From positions 1 to 60,658 of the forward strand of contig JAFIET010000015.1 of assembly GCA_020832405.1 (NCBI GenBank): a DNA stretch of 60,658 nt, given 5' to 3'. Position numbers and translations under genes: made by a program. This stretch comes from Balneolales bacterium. Lineage in GTDB: Bacteria; Bacteroidota; Rhodothermia; Balneolales; Cyclonatronaceae. The notes beneath the pieces are model-generated. The model saw only the letters and a list, made by a program, of their open reading frames with translations. It searched no databases and was not told the DNA's origin. This document shows, in pieces, positions 45,718 through 57,390 of this stretch (the first letter of the stretch is position 1; the number at the start of each line of letters is the position of its first letter).

Positions 45718-46020
45718 ATGGCAAATTTTTCAAGAGGTTTTGGATTCGGTTTACTAACCGGGGCAGTTCTCGGATCCGTTACAGCAGTATTGCTCGCGCC
45801 CGATAAAGGCAGTAATACCCGGAGCCGGCTCAGCTATCAGATACAGACCTACATTGATGAACTTAAAGGTCTGATTGATGAACTTAAAGATGAAAATTTT
45901 TCTGTTAACACAGCCAAAGCGCAGAGCGACGAAGTGGTTCAGGATGCAAAAAAGAAAGCAGAAGATTTACTGCGCGAAGCTGAAGACCTGCTGTCAAACA
46001 TAAGCCGCGAGAAAATTTAA
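45718..46020 (+). CDS. YtxH-domain membrane-anchored protein
   Basis: A 100-residue protein. A glycine-zipper-like N-terminal helix with GFGFGLLTGAVLGSVTAVLLAPDKGSNTR split over residues 6-34 is the hallmark of YtxH proteins (small membrane anchor followed by LLAP..G..TR). A charged coiled coil of about 65 residues rich in Asp, Glu and Lys follows. The family is often stress-related, but its role is not established. It follows the RND operon after 126 bases and is closed by a strong hairpin, so it may have its own promoter. Confidence 0.85.
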   Translation: MANFSRGFGFGLLTGAVLGSVTAVLLAPDKGSNTRSRLSYQIQTYIDELKGLIDELKDENFSVNTAKAQSDEVVQDAKKKAEDLLREAEDLLSNISREKI

Positions 46021-46056
46021 CACGCGGAATTCGGAATTACTTAAAAAAGTACTTTG

Positions 46057-46090
46057 AGGGCGTTCAGATTCAGTTCTGATCGCCCTTTTC
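46057..46090 (+). terminator. Terminator after the YtxH gene
   Basis: AGGGCG-T-TCAGA pairs with TCTGA-T-CGCCCT around a short loop (46057-46086) and is followed by TTTTC on the plus strand. The hairpin contains the stop codon of the convergent hybrid kinase (46070-46072), so the two transcripts end within the same structure. Confidence 0.75.
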
Positions 46091-49009
46091 TGTAACGCTA
46101 AAGTTTGTGTCTTCAAGCTTATTACGAAGCCTTGTAAACTCATTCTTCAGTCTTTCAATCCGTTTGGGGATAATTGCATCCTGCCTGCGCTCAATGGAAG
46201 CTGAAAGTTTTTGAGCAGCACTAAATAAGCGCTCTGCGTCAATATTTGCGGATGCACCTTTGATACTGTGCACGAGGTCGAACAATTTGTGATAACTGCG
46301 TTCATCCCACTGCGGGTCTATTTGCGGAATTTGTTTCTCCGTTTCTTCTACAAAGCGCCGAAGAATTCTGCTGCACAGTTCTGTATCATTGCCGAACCGT
46401 TGTTTATAAAGATCATAATTGATGACTTTAAGGGCACGAAATTCTTCGCCATGCAAAACGGCAGAGGTCGGTTTTCTGCCATAAATGGCTGCCTGCAGAT
46501 CTTTCACGCTGTAAGGCTTAGAAATGTAACCGTTCATTCCTGCTGCTTCGCACTTTTGCTGATAGCCAGACATTACATGAGCAGTTACAGCAATGATCGG
46601 AATTTTTTTCTTTACAGGATCTTTAAGAGCACGAATATTTCTGGTTGCATCAAAACCATCCATTTCCGGCATCTGGCAATCCATCAATACAATATCATAA
46701 TCGTTTTCCTGTACGGCTTCAACTGCTTCAAATCCGTTTTCAACAATATGAAAGGCCGCATTTAACTCCTGCATGATTACCGAAATCAGCTCCTGATTCA
46801 CCTTATTGTCTTCGGCAATCAGCACTTTGGGTTTCCCCCCTTTTTCTGGCTTTGAATCTCTGTCAGCTCCGCTGCTCTTTTTCAGCGTTTTATCGCTGTG
46901 TGTACTGGTACCGGCTGTTCCGGTACGGCCCGTTTTACCAACAGGCAAATCAGCAAAAATGACCTGACTAAGGCTTTCCGTTGTTACCGGACGCTTTAAA
47001 ATGTAATGGATGTCGTGTTCATCAAGCCAGTTGTTACTTGTATCATCATTGGGATTTGCGATCAAAATGACTTTTCGGTTCATATGTCTGAAATCATTTT
47101 TGAGCTCATCCGTTAGAACAAGAGCATCCCGGCCAACGGTACTAAAATCCATAAAAATGTACTCCGGCCCCCCTCTTCCTACCTCATCTAAAAACTTTTT
47201 CGCTTCATTAATATCCCTAACTGCGTTGGTTCTCAGCTGTAGAACTTCAAATTCCCGAAGAAGGCTGCGTACACTACCGGCGGGAAAAGCAACAAGCAAT
47301 GCATCTATACCAAGCGGTCGTTCTTTTTCAGTAAAACCTGGTATTTTAGCAGCTTCTGCTTCTGTTACCTGTTCAAAAAACACATAAAACCAAAACGTTG
47401 TGCGGATTCCCGGGGTGCTTTCGACTCCTATCTTTCCGCCCATGTTTTCAACCAGCGTTTTACTTATATGCAAACCTAAGCCGGTACCGCCGTATTTACG
47501 GCTTGTACTTGGATCAATTTGCGAAAAAGGCTTAAACAGCTTTCCAAAATCTTTTTTCTCTATACCGATCCCGGTATCAGTAATACGGCACAAAACTTTT
47601 ATTTTTCCGGGAGTTTCATCACTTTGTGAGGCTGTACATTCAATTCTTACCCCGCCTTTACTCGTAAATTTAATTGCGTTGCTTACAAGGTTGATCAGAA
47701 TTTGTTTGAATCTCAGTTTAGCACCGCGAAAAATAAAGCCGGTTGTGCCTTCATGAATCTCAATATCACAGGCAAGTTTTTTCTCCATGGCATCAACTTT
47801 CATGAGTTCAGTGACTTCAGTAATCACATCACCCAGCCTGAATACCGAGCGGTCGAGCAAGAGCTTTTCACCGCCCAGCTTATTCATGTCCAGCAAATCA
47901 TTGATGATGTACTGCAGGCTTTCGCCACTTGTTGTAAGTACATTAACATACTTTCGCTGACGTTCATCCAGCTTTGTGCCTGAAAGTAAGCCTGCCATCC
48001 CCAGCATTCCATTTAGAGGCGTTCGGATTTCATGGCTCATGTTCGCCAAAAACTGTGATTTTGCTTCATTTGCTGACTCAGCTTCATTTCGTGCTGCAAT
48101 CAGCCTGTTTTCATAAGACCTTCGAACTTCAACGTTGGTTATGAGCTCGGCAAGTACCTTCAGCAGCCGGGCTTCAATTTCAGAGATATACCTTTTCTCG
48201 CTAATGGTGAAAAATGCTACTACACCTACAGGCTGCCCGTTTTGAAGTAAAGGAGTTGTAATTACGGATTTCACTCCCATGCTTCCCAGCTTGCTTCTCA
48301 TCTTGTTGGTTTCCGGAAGCTTCCCGAGATCTTCGATAAACCGCGTTTCCAGCTTTCTCTCCTTAATCAGCTCTTCAAAAGCCGCAAAGACACTGCTGCA
48401 TTGTTTAAGCTGATCGTCAACGTTTTTGTGTTCGGTCCAATAAAATCGTTTTTTTATTTCACCTGAACTGTTTCTGAAGTTGACAAAAGCGAACTCCATT
48501 TGTGTATAAATTCCGATGATTGACAAGACATCATCCATAGCGGCATCAAACTCAGCCACAGGCAGGTTCACGAGCCTTATGGCAAGATCAGCAAGAATAG
48601 CCTGAAACCGGTTTCTGTGCTCTATTTCAAGCTCGAGTAGTTTTTTATCTGTAATATCCCGACCCAGTGAGATAAAGTATTTAAGGTCTCCCTGCTCGTC
48701 AAAAATTGCACGGTCGTACCATTGCTGCCATTTTTCGGTACCGTCTTTCAGAATCACTTTATGTTCGTAGGTTCGTTCGGGCGATTTAAGGGTAAGAGCC
48801 TTCAGATGAGAAATAACTTCTTCGTGCTCATCTTCCGGGATCAGATCGATAAACTTTCTGCCAATAAGTTCCTCAGCAGTTGAATTTAAAGCCTGCGCAT
48901 AAGCATCATTTACAACGATCAGACGTGTATCAGCATCAAACTTGCACGCCATTTCATTACGAAACACAAACAGTTCGTTGTACAAATCCTGTAACTCATT
49001 TTGAAACAT
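46070..49009 (-). CDS. Hybrid histidine kinase (PAS-GAF-HisKA-HATPase-pseudoreceiver-receiver-HPt)
   Basis: A 979-residue cytoplasmic sensor kinase. Residues about 10-125 form a PAS domain (ending FISLGRDITDKK). A GAF domain follows, then the H-box ANMSHEIRTPLNGMLG (His near 325) and the ATPase domain with NLVSNAIKFTSKGG, DTGIGI and GTGLGLHISK. The next 115 residues look like a receiver fold but lack the acidic pair. A true receiver has IAEDNKVNQELI and MDCQMPEMDGFD, and a C-terminal HPt domain has DLVHSIKGASANI. There is no membrane helix. It is a complete phosphorelay whose output regulator is not adjacent. Confidence 0.93.
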   Translation of the reverse strand: MFQNELQDLYNELFVFRNEMACKFDADTRLIVVNDAYAQALNSTAEELIGRKFIDLIPEDEHEEVISHLKALTLKSPERTYEHKVILKDGTEKWQQWYDRAIFDEQGDLKYFISLGRDITDKKLLELEIEHRNRFQAILADLAIRLVNLPVAEFDAAMDDVLSIIGIYTQMEFAFVNFRNSSGEIKKRFYWTEHKNVDDQLKQCSSVFAAFEELIKERKLETRFIEDLGKLPETNKMRSKLGSMGVKSVITTPLLQNGQPVGVVAFFTISEKRYISEIEARLLKVLAELITNVEVRRSYENRLIAARNEAESANEAKSQFLANMSHEIRTPLNGMLGMAGLLSGTKLDERQRKYVNVLTTSGESLQYIINDLLDMNKLGGEKLLLDRSVFRLGDVITEVTELMKVDAMEKKLACDIEIHEGTTGFIFRGAKLRFKQILINLVSNAIKFTSKGGVRIECTASQSDETPGKIKVLCRITDTGIGIEKKDFGKLFKPFSQIDPSTSRKYGGTGLGLHISKTLVENMGGKIGVESTPGIRTTFWFYVFFEQVTEAEAAKIPGFTEKERPLGIDALLVAFPAGSVRSLLREFEVLQLRTNAVRDINEAKKFLDEVGRGGPEYIFMDFSTVGRDALVLTDELKNDFRHMNRKVILIANPNDDTSNNWLDEHDIHYILKRPVTTESLSQVIFADLPVGKTGRTGTAGTSTHSDKTLKKSSGADRDSKPEKGGKPKVLIAEDNKVNQELISVIMQELNAAFHIVENGFEAVEAVQENDYDIVLMDCQMPEMDGFDATRNIRALKDPVKKKIPIIAVTAHVMSGYQQKCEAAGMNGYISKPYSVKDLQAAIYGRKPTSAVLHGEEFRALKVINYDLYKQRFGNDTELCSRILRRFVEETEKQIPQIDPQWDERSYHKLFDLVHSIKGASANIDAERLFSAAQKLSASIERRQDAIIPKRIERLKNEFTRLRNKLEDTNFSVTEKGDQN

Positions 49010-49134
49010 AGAAAAAACTCAGTTAATATGGTTACTGTAGGAGTTGAAACACCCCAAAGCGGATGATCTGATTCATTTCTGACGTATGTGCGGGATGTTA
49101 GGCTTCATGTTTATGCGCGAAATAAATATACTAA

Positions 49135-49169
49135 CAAAAAGCCCTGACACTCCAAAGAGTATCAGGGCT
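49135..49169 (-). terminator. Intrinsic terminator of the rpoBC operon
   Basis: AGCCCTGA-C-ACTC / GAGT-A-TCAGGGCT (49140-49169) around CAAA, 12 paired bases with one mismatch. On the minus strand it is followed by TTTTTG, a classic U tract, about 35 bases past the rpoC stop. Confidence 0.9.
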
Positions 49170-49203
49170 AAATTGATGTTTTTCAGTAAGACGGAAAAGA
49201 CGT

Positions 49204-52200
49204 TTAGTCTTCCGAACGGAGAATATCAGCAATAGACTTGCTGCGCTCCTCTGCATCATTTGCGGGCTGCTGCTGCATTGGTCCCACGATAAGATTTTGG
49301 TAGGTACGCATACCTGTACCGGCAGGTACACGATGGCCGACCACAACATTTTCTTTGAGACCAAGCAGGAAGTCAGATTTACCTTCAACCGCAGCCGAAG
49401 TAAGCACTTTGGTTGTTTCCTGGAAGGAAGCAGCCGAAAGCCAGCTATCAGTAGAAAGAGCGGCCCGGGTAATACCCAACAGTATCGGTCGGGAAATTGC
49501 AGATTCGGCTTCGCGAACCTCCATTTCAGGCTTGTCTTCTTTGATGAGCTGAGAGTTTATTTCCCGAACTTCACGGCGTGTGAGCAGTGTTCCAAGCGAC
49601 AGGTCCGATCCGCCGGCATCAGTAACCACAAACTTGCCTATGAGGCTGTCGTTTGTTCGTGCTACTTCAAAGCGGTCAACTTTATCGCCTTCAAGGTACA
49701 TGGTATCACCGGGTTCAGTGATTTCTACCTTTTGCATCATGGTGCGCACGATTACTTCAATGTGCTTATCGTTGATTTTCACACCCTGAAGCCGGTAAAC
49801 TTCCTGAATCTCATTCACGATATAAGATTGTACTGCAAACGGACCGAGGATGTTGAGGATATCCTGTGGAAGGATAGCTCCTTCAGACATCGCCTGACCG
49901 GCCGTTACAAAGTCGTTTTCCTGAATGAGGATGTGCTTGGACAGCGGAATAAGGTACGTACGCTGATCTACACCGTCTTTGCTGGTAACGATGATTTCCT
50001 GCGAACCACGCTTCCGGTTGCCAAACTTCACAATACCGTCTATTTCAGAAACGGTAGCCGGGTCGTTTGGCGGACGCGCCTCAAACAGCTCGGTTACACG
50101 CGGCAAACCAGCGGTAATATCTTTCGATTTAGCTGCTTTTCGCGGAATTTTGGCAATTACCTGCCCTGCGGCAACGCTTGCACCGTCTTCAACAACGATG
50201 TGCGTACGCACCGGCAGCGGAATTTCCTTGTCACGGGTACCATCGTTAATAATAAGGGTCGGTACGAGCGAACGGTCTTTACTGTCGATAATCACTTTCT
50301 CTTTGAAACCGGTCTGTGCATCACTTTCGTCAGCACAGGTAACATCATCGATGATATCTTTGAAGGTCACGGTTCCGTTCATTTCAGAGTAGATACGGGC
50401 GTTGTAAGGGTCCCACTTACAGAGGGGCTGTCCTTTCATCACCATATCGCCGTCTTCCACAAGCATTTCTGCACCGTAAGGTACAGTATGTGTGTTAAGT
50501 ACCTTTCCGGTATCATCAACAACCTTAATTTCGCTTCCCCGGCTGAGTACGACGCTCACTTCTTCTTCGCCGTCGTTGTAGTTTACTACACGAAGGTTAT
50601 CGAATTCAAGCTTGCCGTTGAATTTAGCTTTATGCTGCGATTCGGCTTCAAGACGGGCAGCGGTACCCCCAACGTGGAAAGTACGAAGGGTAAGCTGCGT
50701 TCCCGGTTCACCAATTGACTGAGCCGCGATTACCCCTACCGCTTCACCAACCTGAACGAGTTTGCCACGGGTAAGGTCACGACCGTAGCACATAGAACAT
50801 ACACCGCGTGCTGATTCACAGGTAAGTACCGAGCGGATTTCAACCTCTTCAATCGAGGTTTGCGCAATGTTACGGGCAATCTGCTCACTGATAAGCTGAT
50901 TAGAACGCACCAGCAATTCATCCGTTAGCGGATCGTACACATCATGCATTGAAGTTCGGCCAACAATACGATCTTCCAAGCTTTCTACGATATCTTCGTT
51001 ATCCTTAAGTGCAGAAATACGAATCCCGCGAAGGGTTCCGCAGTCATGCTCGGTAACGACTACATCCTGCGATACATCCACAAGCCGGCGTGTAAGGTAA
51101 CCGGCGTCGGCTGTTTTAAGAGCGGTATCGGCAAGGCCCTTACGCGCACCGTGTGTTGAGATAAAGTACTCAAGTACCGTAAGGCCTTCCTTGAAAGAAG
51201 AAAGAATCGGAGTTTCAATAACTTCACTGCCTGACGATTCAAGGGAACTTTTTTGCGGTTTAGCCATCAGACCCCGCATACCGCCAAGCTGACGAATCTG
51301 CTCTTTGGAACCACGGGCGCCGGAATCGGCCATCATATAAACCGAGTTGAATCCCTCTTTATCGTTGGCAAGTGCGTTAAACAGGGTTTCAGAAACCCTG
51401 TTTGTTGTGCTCGTCCATTTATCGATAACCTGATTATATCGTTCGTTATCGGTAATGAAACCATTATCGTAACGATCCTGAATAAGACGAACCTCATTTT
51501 GAGCTTTTTCGATGAGTTCAGCTTTTGTATCCGGGATCACGATGTCTTCCAAACTGAATGACAAACCGCCACGGGTTGCATTTTCAAACCCGAGATACTT
51601 CATATCATCCAAAAACTGAGCTGTACGGGCAGTTCCTACGGCTGTGAAAACTTCACCGATTAGATTACGCAGCTCTTTCTTTCCGAAAGTGAGGTTTTTG
51701 AAGCCAATATCGTTCGGAATGATTTCATTAAAAAGAACTCTTCCTGATGTTGTTGGTACTATTTCATCAGCATCAACACCATCAATACCTGCGCGCAGTC
51801 TTACCTTAATTCTGTTATGAAGAGTGAGTTTTCCCTGATCGAAAGCGATGATTACTTCATCAGGTGAAGCGAAAACTTTCTCGTCTGTTTCAGAACTCGG
51901 GCCTACTTTGGTCATGTAGTACAGACCCAGAATCATATCCTGAGAAGGTACCGTAATAGGGCCACCACTTGCGGGATTAAGAATGTTGTGGGCACCGAGC
52001 ATCAGAACCGACGCCTCAAGAATGGCATCGTTGCTAAGCGGAAGGTGAACAGCCATCTGATCCCCGTCAAAGTCAGCGTTAAACGCTGTACATGCAAGCG
52101 GGTGAAGCTGAATAGCTTTATGTTCGATTAGTACAGGCTGAAATGCCTGAATACCAAGACGGTGAAGTGTTGGTGCACGGTTGAGCAGAACGGGGTGCCC

Positions 52201-53490
52201 GCTAATCACATTTTCAAGCACATCCCATATGACCTCATCGCGACGGTCCACCATTTTCTTTGCGCTTTTTACGGTTTTCACGTAACCGCGCTCGATAAGG
52301 TGACGAATTACAAATGGCTTATAAAGCTCAATAGCCATTTCTTTAGGCAGACCGCACTGATGCATTTTAAGCTCCGGGCCTACTACAATTACTGAACGGC
52401 CGGAGTAATCGACACGCTTGCCAAGCAGGTTCTGACGGAAACGACCGCCTTTCCCCTTCAACATATCGCTAAGTGATTTCAGCGGACGGTTGTTATTACG
52501 TACAGCGTTGGTTTTACGTGAGTTATCGAAAAGGGAATCAACTGCTTCCTGAAGCATACGCTTTTCGTTGCGCAGGATTACATCAGGAGCCTTAATATCA
52601 ATAAGACGCTTAAGGCGGTTGTTGCGGATAATTACCCGGCGGTACAGATCATTGAGGTCTGAGGTCGCAAAGCGGCCGCCTTCCAAAGGTACAAGCGGGC
52701 GTAATTCCGGTGGTATAACCGGTACAACGCGCATAACCATCCATTCGGGGCGGTTTTCGACTGATTTATTAGCCGTACGAAATGCTTCGAGAACCTGAAG
52801 ACGCTTCAGTGTTTTCTTCTTGCGAAGCATTGATGTCTCATTTTTGACCTGTTCGCGATACTTATAAATATCTTTTTCGAGGTCAATTTTGGCAAGCATT
52901 GCTTCGATAGCTTCCGCGCCCATTTTGGCTGAAAACTTATCTGAATCGTCGTCGTCGAGCTCGCTGTGTTCTTCGGGCAGCTGACGCATGATATCGAAAT
53001 ATTCTTCTTCGGTAATCATATCGCCATACTTATACCCAAGATCTCGGGCCATTCCCGGATTGATTACTACAAAATTCTCGTAATAAACAATTTTATCCAG
53101 GTTTTTGGACGACAGACCCAGCAGGTAGGCCACCTTATTAGGAAGCGACTTGAAGTACCAGATATGTACAATAGGTACGCAAAGGCTCAGATGGCCCATA
53201 CGCTCACGGCGTACGGCTTTTCTGGTAACTTCCACGCCACAACGGTCGCAGATGATTCCTTTATAGCGAATGCGCTTGTATTTACCGCAATGGCATTCCC
53301 AATCCTTTACAGGGCCGAAAATTTTCTCACAAAACAAGCCGTTCATCTCCGGCTTGAAAGTGCGGTAATTGATGGTTTCGGGTGTTAGCACCTCACCCCT
53401 TGAGCGCGACAGAATTGCTTCTGCCGACGCAAGGGAGATTTTAATTGACTTGAAATCTTTGGAAACGGTGTCGCTTACAGTATGTGACAA
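49204..53490 (-). CDS. rpoC: DNA-directed RNA polymerase subunit beta'
   Basis: A 1428-residue subunit of RNA polymerase, close to the usual length in Bacteroidota. The N-terminal zinc site is [20 protein letters not shown] (about residues 65-85). [13 protein letters not shown] holds the three catalytic aspartates that bind magnesium. The second zinc cluster (CGTL...[13 protein letters not shown]) is present, as is the trigger-loop region ([21 protein letters not shown]). The start follows rpoB by 69 bases and an internal terminator is not visible in that gap. A strong terminator lies just downstream, so the operon ends here. Confidence 0.99.
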   Translation of the reverse strand: MSHTVSDTVSKDFKSIKISLASAEAILSRSRGEVLTPETINYRTFKPEMNGLFCEKIFGPVKDWECHCGKYKRIRYKGIICDRCGVEVTRKAVRRERMGHLSLCVPIVHIWYFKSLPNKVAYLLGLSSKNLDKIVYYENFVVINPGMARDLGYKYGDMITEEEYFDIMRQLPEEHSELDDDDSDKFSAKMGAEAIEAMLAKIDLEKDIYKYREQVKNETSMLRKKKTLKRLQVLEAFRTANKSVENRPEWMVMRVVPVIPPELRPLVPLEGGRFATSDLNDLYRRVIIRNNRLKRLIDIKAPDVILRNEKRMLQEAVDSLFDNSRKTNAVRNNNRPLKSLSDMLKGKGGRFRQNLLGKRVDYSGRSVIVVGPELKMHQCGLPKEMAIELYKPFVIRHLIERGYVKTVKSAKKMVDRRDEVIWDVLENVISGHPVLLNRAPTLHRLGIQAFQPVLIEHKAIQLHPLACTAFNADFDGDQMAVHLPLSNDAILEASVLMLGAHNILNPASGGPITVPSQDMILGLYYMTKVGPSSETDEKVFASPDEVIIAFDQGKLTLHNRIKVRLRAGIDGVDADEIVPTTSGRVLFNEIIPNDIGFKNLTFGKKELRNLIGEVFTAVGTARTAQFLDDMKYLGFENATRGGLSFSLEDIVIPDTKAELIEKAQNEVRLIQDRYDNGFITDNERYNQVIDKWTSTTNRVSETLFNALANDKEGFNSVYMMADSGARGSKEQIRQLGGMRGLMAKPQKSSLESSGSEVIETPILSSFKEGLTVLEYFISTHGARKGLADTALKTADAGYLTRRLVDVSQDVVVTEHDCGTLRGIRISALKDNEDIVESLEDRIVGRTSMHDVYDPLTDELLVRSNQLISEQIARNIAQTSIEEVEIRSVLTCESARGVCSMCYGRDLTRGKLVQVGEAVGVIAAQSIGEPGTQLTLRTFHVGGTAARLEAESQHKAKFNGKLEFDNLRVVNYNDGEEEVSVVLSRGSEIKVVDDTGKVLNTHTVPYGAEMLVEDGDMVMKGQPLCKWDPYNARIYSEMNGTVTFKDIIDDVTCADESDAQTGFKEKVIIDSKDRSLVPTLIINDGTRDKEIPLPVRTHIVVEDGASVAAGQVIAKIPRKAAKSKDITAGLPRVTELFEARPPNDPATVSEIDGIVKFGNRKRGSQEIIVTSKDGVDQRTYLIPLSKHILIQENDFVTAGQAMSEGAILPQDILNILGPFAVQSYIVNEIQEVYRLQGVKINDKHIEVIVRTMMQKVEITEPGDTMYLEGDKVDRFEVARTNDSLIGKFVVTDAGGSDLSLGTLLTRREVREINSQLIKEDKPEMEVREAESAISRPILLGITRAALSTDSWLSAASFQETTKVLTSAAVEGKSDFLLGLKENVVVGHRVPAGTGMRTYQNLIVGPMQQQPANDAEERSKSIADILRSED

Positions 53491-53559
53491 AGTTCCACCT
53501 CCGTTTTGAATTAATCGTTAAACTCGGTAGGATGATATCCTTTTCTAAGCTTTGCGGGC

Positions 53560-56500
53560 CTATTGCTCAATTGTTACTTCAAGGCCGAGACCCTGCAGTT
53601 CTTTAAGCAACACGTTGAAAGACTCCGGCGTGTTACCGTCCGGAAGGTTTTCGCCCTTCACAATAGCCTCATATACTTTGGAGCGTCCTTTCACATCGTC
53701 GCTCTTCACAGTAAGCATTTCCTTAAGGATATTGGCGGCACCATAGGCATAAAGTGCCCATACCTCCATTTCTCCAAGCCTTTGGCCACCAAACTGTGCC
53801 TTACCACCCAGCGGCTGCTGTGTAATAAGTGAGTACGGGCCAATTGAGCGGGAGTGCATTTTATCCTGAACAAGGTGGTTAAGCTTCATGATGTACATAA
53901 CGCCAACCGTTGTTTTCTGTGCGAACCGCTCGCCTGACCGGCCATCGTAAAGGAATGTTCGGCCATCAGCAGGCAAGCCTGCTTCCCGCAACCAATGCTG
54001 AACGTCGTCGTACTTGGCACCGTCGAAAATTGGGGTTGCAAAAGTAACGCCGAGTTTTTTGCCGGCCCATCCAAGAATCGTTTCATAGATCTGCCCCAGG
54101 TTCATCCTTGATGGTACACCCAAAGGATTCAGTACGATATCAACAGGGGAGCCGTCTTCAAGAAACGGCATATCCTCAACAGGTACAACCTTAGCCACAA
54201 CACCTTTGTTTCCGTGGCGGCCGGCCATTTTATCACCTACCTGAAGCTTACGCTTTTTGGCAACATAAACTTTGGCTTTCTTAACGATACCTGCCGGAAG
54301 CTCATCACCAACCTGAATCTGGTATTTATTGCGCTTTGCTTCAGATTCGTAACGCCGGCGGATTTCGGTATAATTATCGAAAAGAACGGCTACCAAACGG
54401 TTAACTTCATCGTCGGTGCACCAGGGCTGGCGTGCTTTAACAGACAGAGGTTCAGCGATATCATCAAACATCTGCTTGCGGTATTTATCACCCTTCGGCA
54501 GAATTTCGATACCCAGAACATCAACGATGCCAGGCGAGGTTTTATCCTTGAGAAGGCGATACATTCGGGCAGCCCACTCGGCATTAAGCTTCGCTATTTT
54601 TTCAGCTAAACGCTGATTTTCTCGCTCAACAAGCTCTTTTTCTTCTTTTCTTGAAAGCTGCTCATCTTTTTTACGGCTGAACATTTTCGTACCTATAACC
54701 ACACCTGAAACGCCCGGGGGGGTTTTGAGGGAAGCATCTTTCACATCACCGGCTTTATCGCCAAAAATAGCACGAAGCAGTTTCTCTTCCGGAGTCGGGT
54801 CGCTTTCGCCTTTAGGCGTAATTTTACCAACAATAATGTCACCCGGTTTGATCTTCGCACCAACACGAATAACCCCGTTTTCATCCAGATTACGGGTAGC
54901 TTCATCGCTCACATTTGGGATTTCACTTGTAAGCTCTTCTTCTCCGCGCTTGGTATCACGTACTTGCTGTTCGAACTCGGAAATGTGAATTGAAGTGTAA
55001 ATATCTTCAGATACCACACGCTCACTCACCACAATCGCATCCTCGAAGTTATAACCGCGCCAGGGCATAAAGGCTACAAGCAGGTTACGCCCGAGGGCGA
55101 GCTCGCCATCGTTTGTGGCGCAACCATCTGCAATCGGGCTTCCCTGAGTAACAGTATCGCCTACTTTCACAATAGGCCGCTGATTTGCGCAGGTATCCTG
55201 ATTGGTTCGCTCAAACTTGCGAAGTTTGTAACTAACAACGCCATCATCAAAATAGGCGTAGTTTTCCTGTTCGGTTCGGTTGTAGCGAATGCGGATTTCA
55301 GTTGCAGAAACATAAACAACCTCTCCGTCGCCTTCTGCGCATACAATAGCACGTGAATCTTTTGCAGCACGATACTCCATACCGGTTCCGACAATTGGTT
55401 TCTCCGGCCGAAGAAGGGGAACACCCTGCCGTTGCATGTTCGAACCCATGAGTGCACGGTTAGCATCATCATGCTCAATAAACGGAATCATTGAGGCCGC
55501 AACTGATGTAATCTGATTCGGTGCAACATCCATATACTCCACTTCATCCGGGCTTGCCAAACCAACATTACTGTCTCTGAAGCGTGAGAAAATTTCATTA
55601 TATGCAAAAGTTGACTCTTCAGTCAGTGTTGCATTTGCCTGTGCAATGATGGTTTCATCTTCTTGCTCGGCTGCAAGGTATTCTACTTTATCAGTAACAA
55701 CTCCGTCTGTTACTTTACGGTATGGCGTTTCAATAAAACCGAAATCATTCACTTTTGCGTGAACACAAAGTGAGGAAATCAGACCAATATTCGGGCCTTC
55801 AGGTGTTTCAATAGGACACAACCGACCATAATGGGTATAGTGAACATCACGAACCTCAAATCCGGCACGTTCGCGTGTTAAACCGCCCGGGCCAAGGGCC
55901 GACATACGCCGTTTGTGGGTGAGCTCAGCAAGCGGATTCGTTTGATCCATAAACTGAGACAGCTGATTTGTACCGAAGAAAGTATTAATTACGCTGGAAA
56001 TCGTACGCGCATTAACAAGATCCTGCGGTGTAAATTGCTCCGCATCCCGGGAGTTCATGCGTTCGCGAATAGTTCTTGCCATCCGAGCAAGACCAAGCCC
56101 GAACTGTTGTGCAAGTTGCTCACCTACAGTACGAACACGCCTGTTACTTAAGTGATCGATATCATCTACGACTGACTTCATGTTTTTAAGACGAATCAGT
56201 TCTTTGATAATGCAGATAATATCATTGATTGTGAGGACACGCACATCAAGAGACTCATCGATACGAAGCCTTTTGTTTAGCCTGTAGCGACCTACTTCAC
56301 CAAGATCGTATTTTTTATCACTGAAGAAAAGACGTTCGATAACAGCCTTACCAGTCTCAATGTCAGGCATTTCGCCTGTTCTGATTTGACGGTAAACTTC
56401 AGCGAGTGCACTTTCCTGATCCGTTGAGGTATCCTTGCGAAGTGTGTTAATCACTACGGACCGATCGGCATCTTCCTGCGAAATTTTTAGGATATGAACC

Positions 56501-57390
56501 GATTTGATATCAAGTTCTTTGAGAATTTCGTAATCCGAATCCTCAAGCTCTTTTTCACGGGCAAGCCTTACTTCCCGCGTAACAGCTTCAGTAACTTCAC
56601 CGGTTTCATCATCTACGACTTCCTGCACAACTTCTTCATAGATATCGGTAGCGAGTCGTTTTCCTACAACACTTCCGAAAGCCTTACGGGACTTAACACT
56701 TACTTCTTCAGAGAGATCAAAAAGATTCAGGATTTCAAAATCACTTGAAAAACCTAAAGCACGAAGCAGGGTAGTGAGGGGGAGCTTCTTCTTACGGTCG
56801 ATATAAGCCCACAATACGTCCCGGATATCGGTAGTGAACTCGATCCAGGACCCTTTAAAAGGGATAATCCGTGCGGAGTACAAGTGTGTACCGTTAGGGT
56901 GCATAGACATGCCAAAAAACACACCCGGGGAGCGGTGCAGCTGACTAACAATAACGCGTTCAGCGCCGTTAATCACAAAAGTACCGCGATTTGTCATCCA
57001 GGGGAGTTCGCCGAGAAACACATCCTGTTCAATGGTTTCGGAGGCTTCATCGCTTTGATCTATGGAAGAAAGCCGTAATTTAGCCTTTAACGGTACGGAG
57101 TAGGTAAGGCCTCGGTCTACACATTCCTCAATAGTGTATTTTGGAGTGTCAATGGAATAAAACAGAAACTCCAGTATGTTTTGCTCTCTGGAATTTGTTA
57201 TTGGAAAATGTTCGTTAAAAATACGCTGCAGACCTGCCTCTTCTCTGTCATCCGGTGCAATATTCCATTGGGTAAACCTGTGGAATGAAGCAATTTGGAT
57301 ATCCAGAAAATCGGGGTAATCGAGCACCTTTTTTGTTTTCGCGAACGTAATGCGGTTCGTAAACGGAAGAATGTTGGTCTCTTTACTCAA
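53560..57390 (-). CDS. rpoB: DNA-directed RNA polymerase subunit beta
   Basis: The open frame reaches an ATG at 57441, but the first 17 residues (MCIFAFILYPST...) are not polymerase-like. The preferred start is TTG at 57390: it is preceded by GAGG at a spacing of 5 bases and gives a protein beginning with SKETNILPF after the initiator. This yields 1276 residues. The rifampicin pocket reads QLSQFMDQTNPLAELTHKR with GPGGL following, matching the sensitive wild-type pattern. GRLCPIETPEGPNIGL and the C-terminal GGKAQFGGQRLGEMEVWALYAYGAA blocks are intact. It lies in the rplL-rpoB-rpoC run. Confidence 0.97.
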   Translation of the reverse strand: MSKETNILPFTNRITFAKTKKVLDYPDFLDIQIASFHRFTQWNIAPDDREEAGLQRIFNEHFPITNSREQNILEFLFYSIDTPKYTIEECVDRGLTYSVPLKAKLRLSSIDQSDEASETIEQDVFLGELPWMTNRGTFVINGAERVIVSQLHRSPGVFFGMSMHPNGTHLYSARIIPFKGSWIEFTTDIRDVLWAYIDRKKKLPLTTLLRALGFSSDFEILNLFDLSEEVSVKSRKAFGSVVGKRLATDIYEEVVQEVVDDETGEVTEAVTREVRLAREKELEDSDYEILKELDIKSVHILKISQEDADRSVVINTLRKDTSTDQESALAEVYRQIRTGEMPDIETGKAVIERLFFSDKKYDLGEVGRYRLNKRLRIDESLDVRVLTINDIICIIKELIRLKNMKSVVDDIDHLSNRRVRTVGEQLAQQFGLGLARMARTIRERMNSRDAEQFTPQDLVNARTISSVINTFFGTNQLSQFMDQTNPLAELTHKRRMSALGPGGLTRERAGFEVRDVHYTHYGRLCPIETPEGPNIGLISSLCVHAKVNDFGFIETPYRKVTDGVVTDKVEYLAAEQEDETIIAQANATLTEESTFAYNEIFSRFRDSNVGLASPDEVEYMDVAPNQITSVAASMIPFIEHDDANRALMGSNMQRQGVPLLRPEKPIVGTGMEYRAAKDSRAIVCAEGDGEVVYVSATEIRIRYNRTEQENYAYFDDGVVSYKLRKFERTNQDTCANQRPIVKVGDTVTQGSPIADGCATNDGELALGRNLLVAFMPWRGYNFEDAIVVSERVVSEDIYTSIHISEFEQQVRDTKRGEEELTSEIPNVSDEATRNLDENGVIRVGAKIKPGDIIVGKITPKGESDPTPEEKLLRAIFGDKAGDVKDASLKTPPGVSGVVIGTKMFSRKKDEQLSRKEEKELVERENQRLAEKIAKLNAEWAARMYRLLKDKTSPGIVDVLGIEILPKGDKYRKQMFDDIAEPLSVKARQPWCTDDEVNRLVAVLFDNYTEIRRRYESEAKRNKYQIQVGDELPAGIVKKAKVYVAKKRKLQVGDKMAGRHGNKGVVAKVVPVEDMPFLEDGSPVDIVLNPLGVPSRMNLGQIYETILGWAGKKLGVTFATPIFDGAKYDDVQHWLREAGLPADGRTFLYDGRSGERFAQKTTVGVMYIMKLNHLVQDKMHSRSIGPYSLITQQPLGGKAQFGGQRLGEMEVWALYAYGAANILKEMLTVKSDDVKGRSKVYEAIVKGENLPDGNTPESFNVLLKELQGLGLEVTIEQ

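Noticed and set aside
49297-50718. 473-codon open frame antisense to rpoC
   Set aside because: Lies fully inside the conserved rpoC coding region; product composition is shadow-like (Phe, His, Asn, Arg rich).
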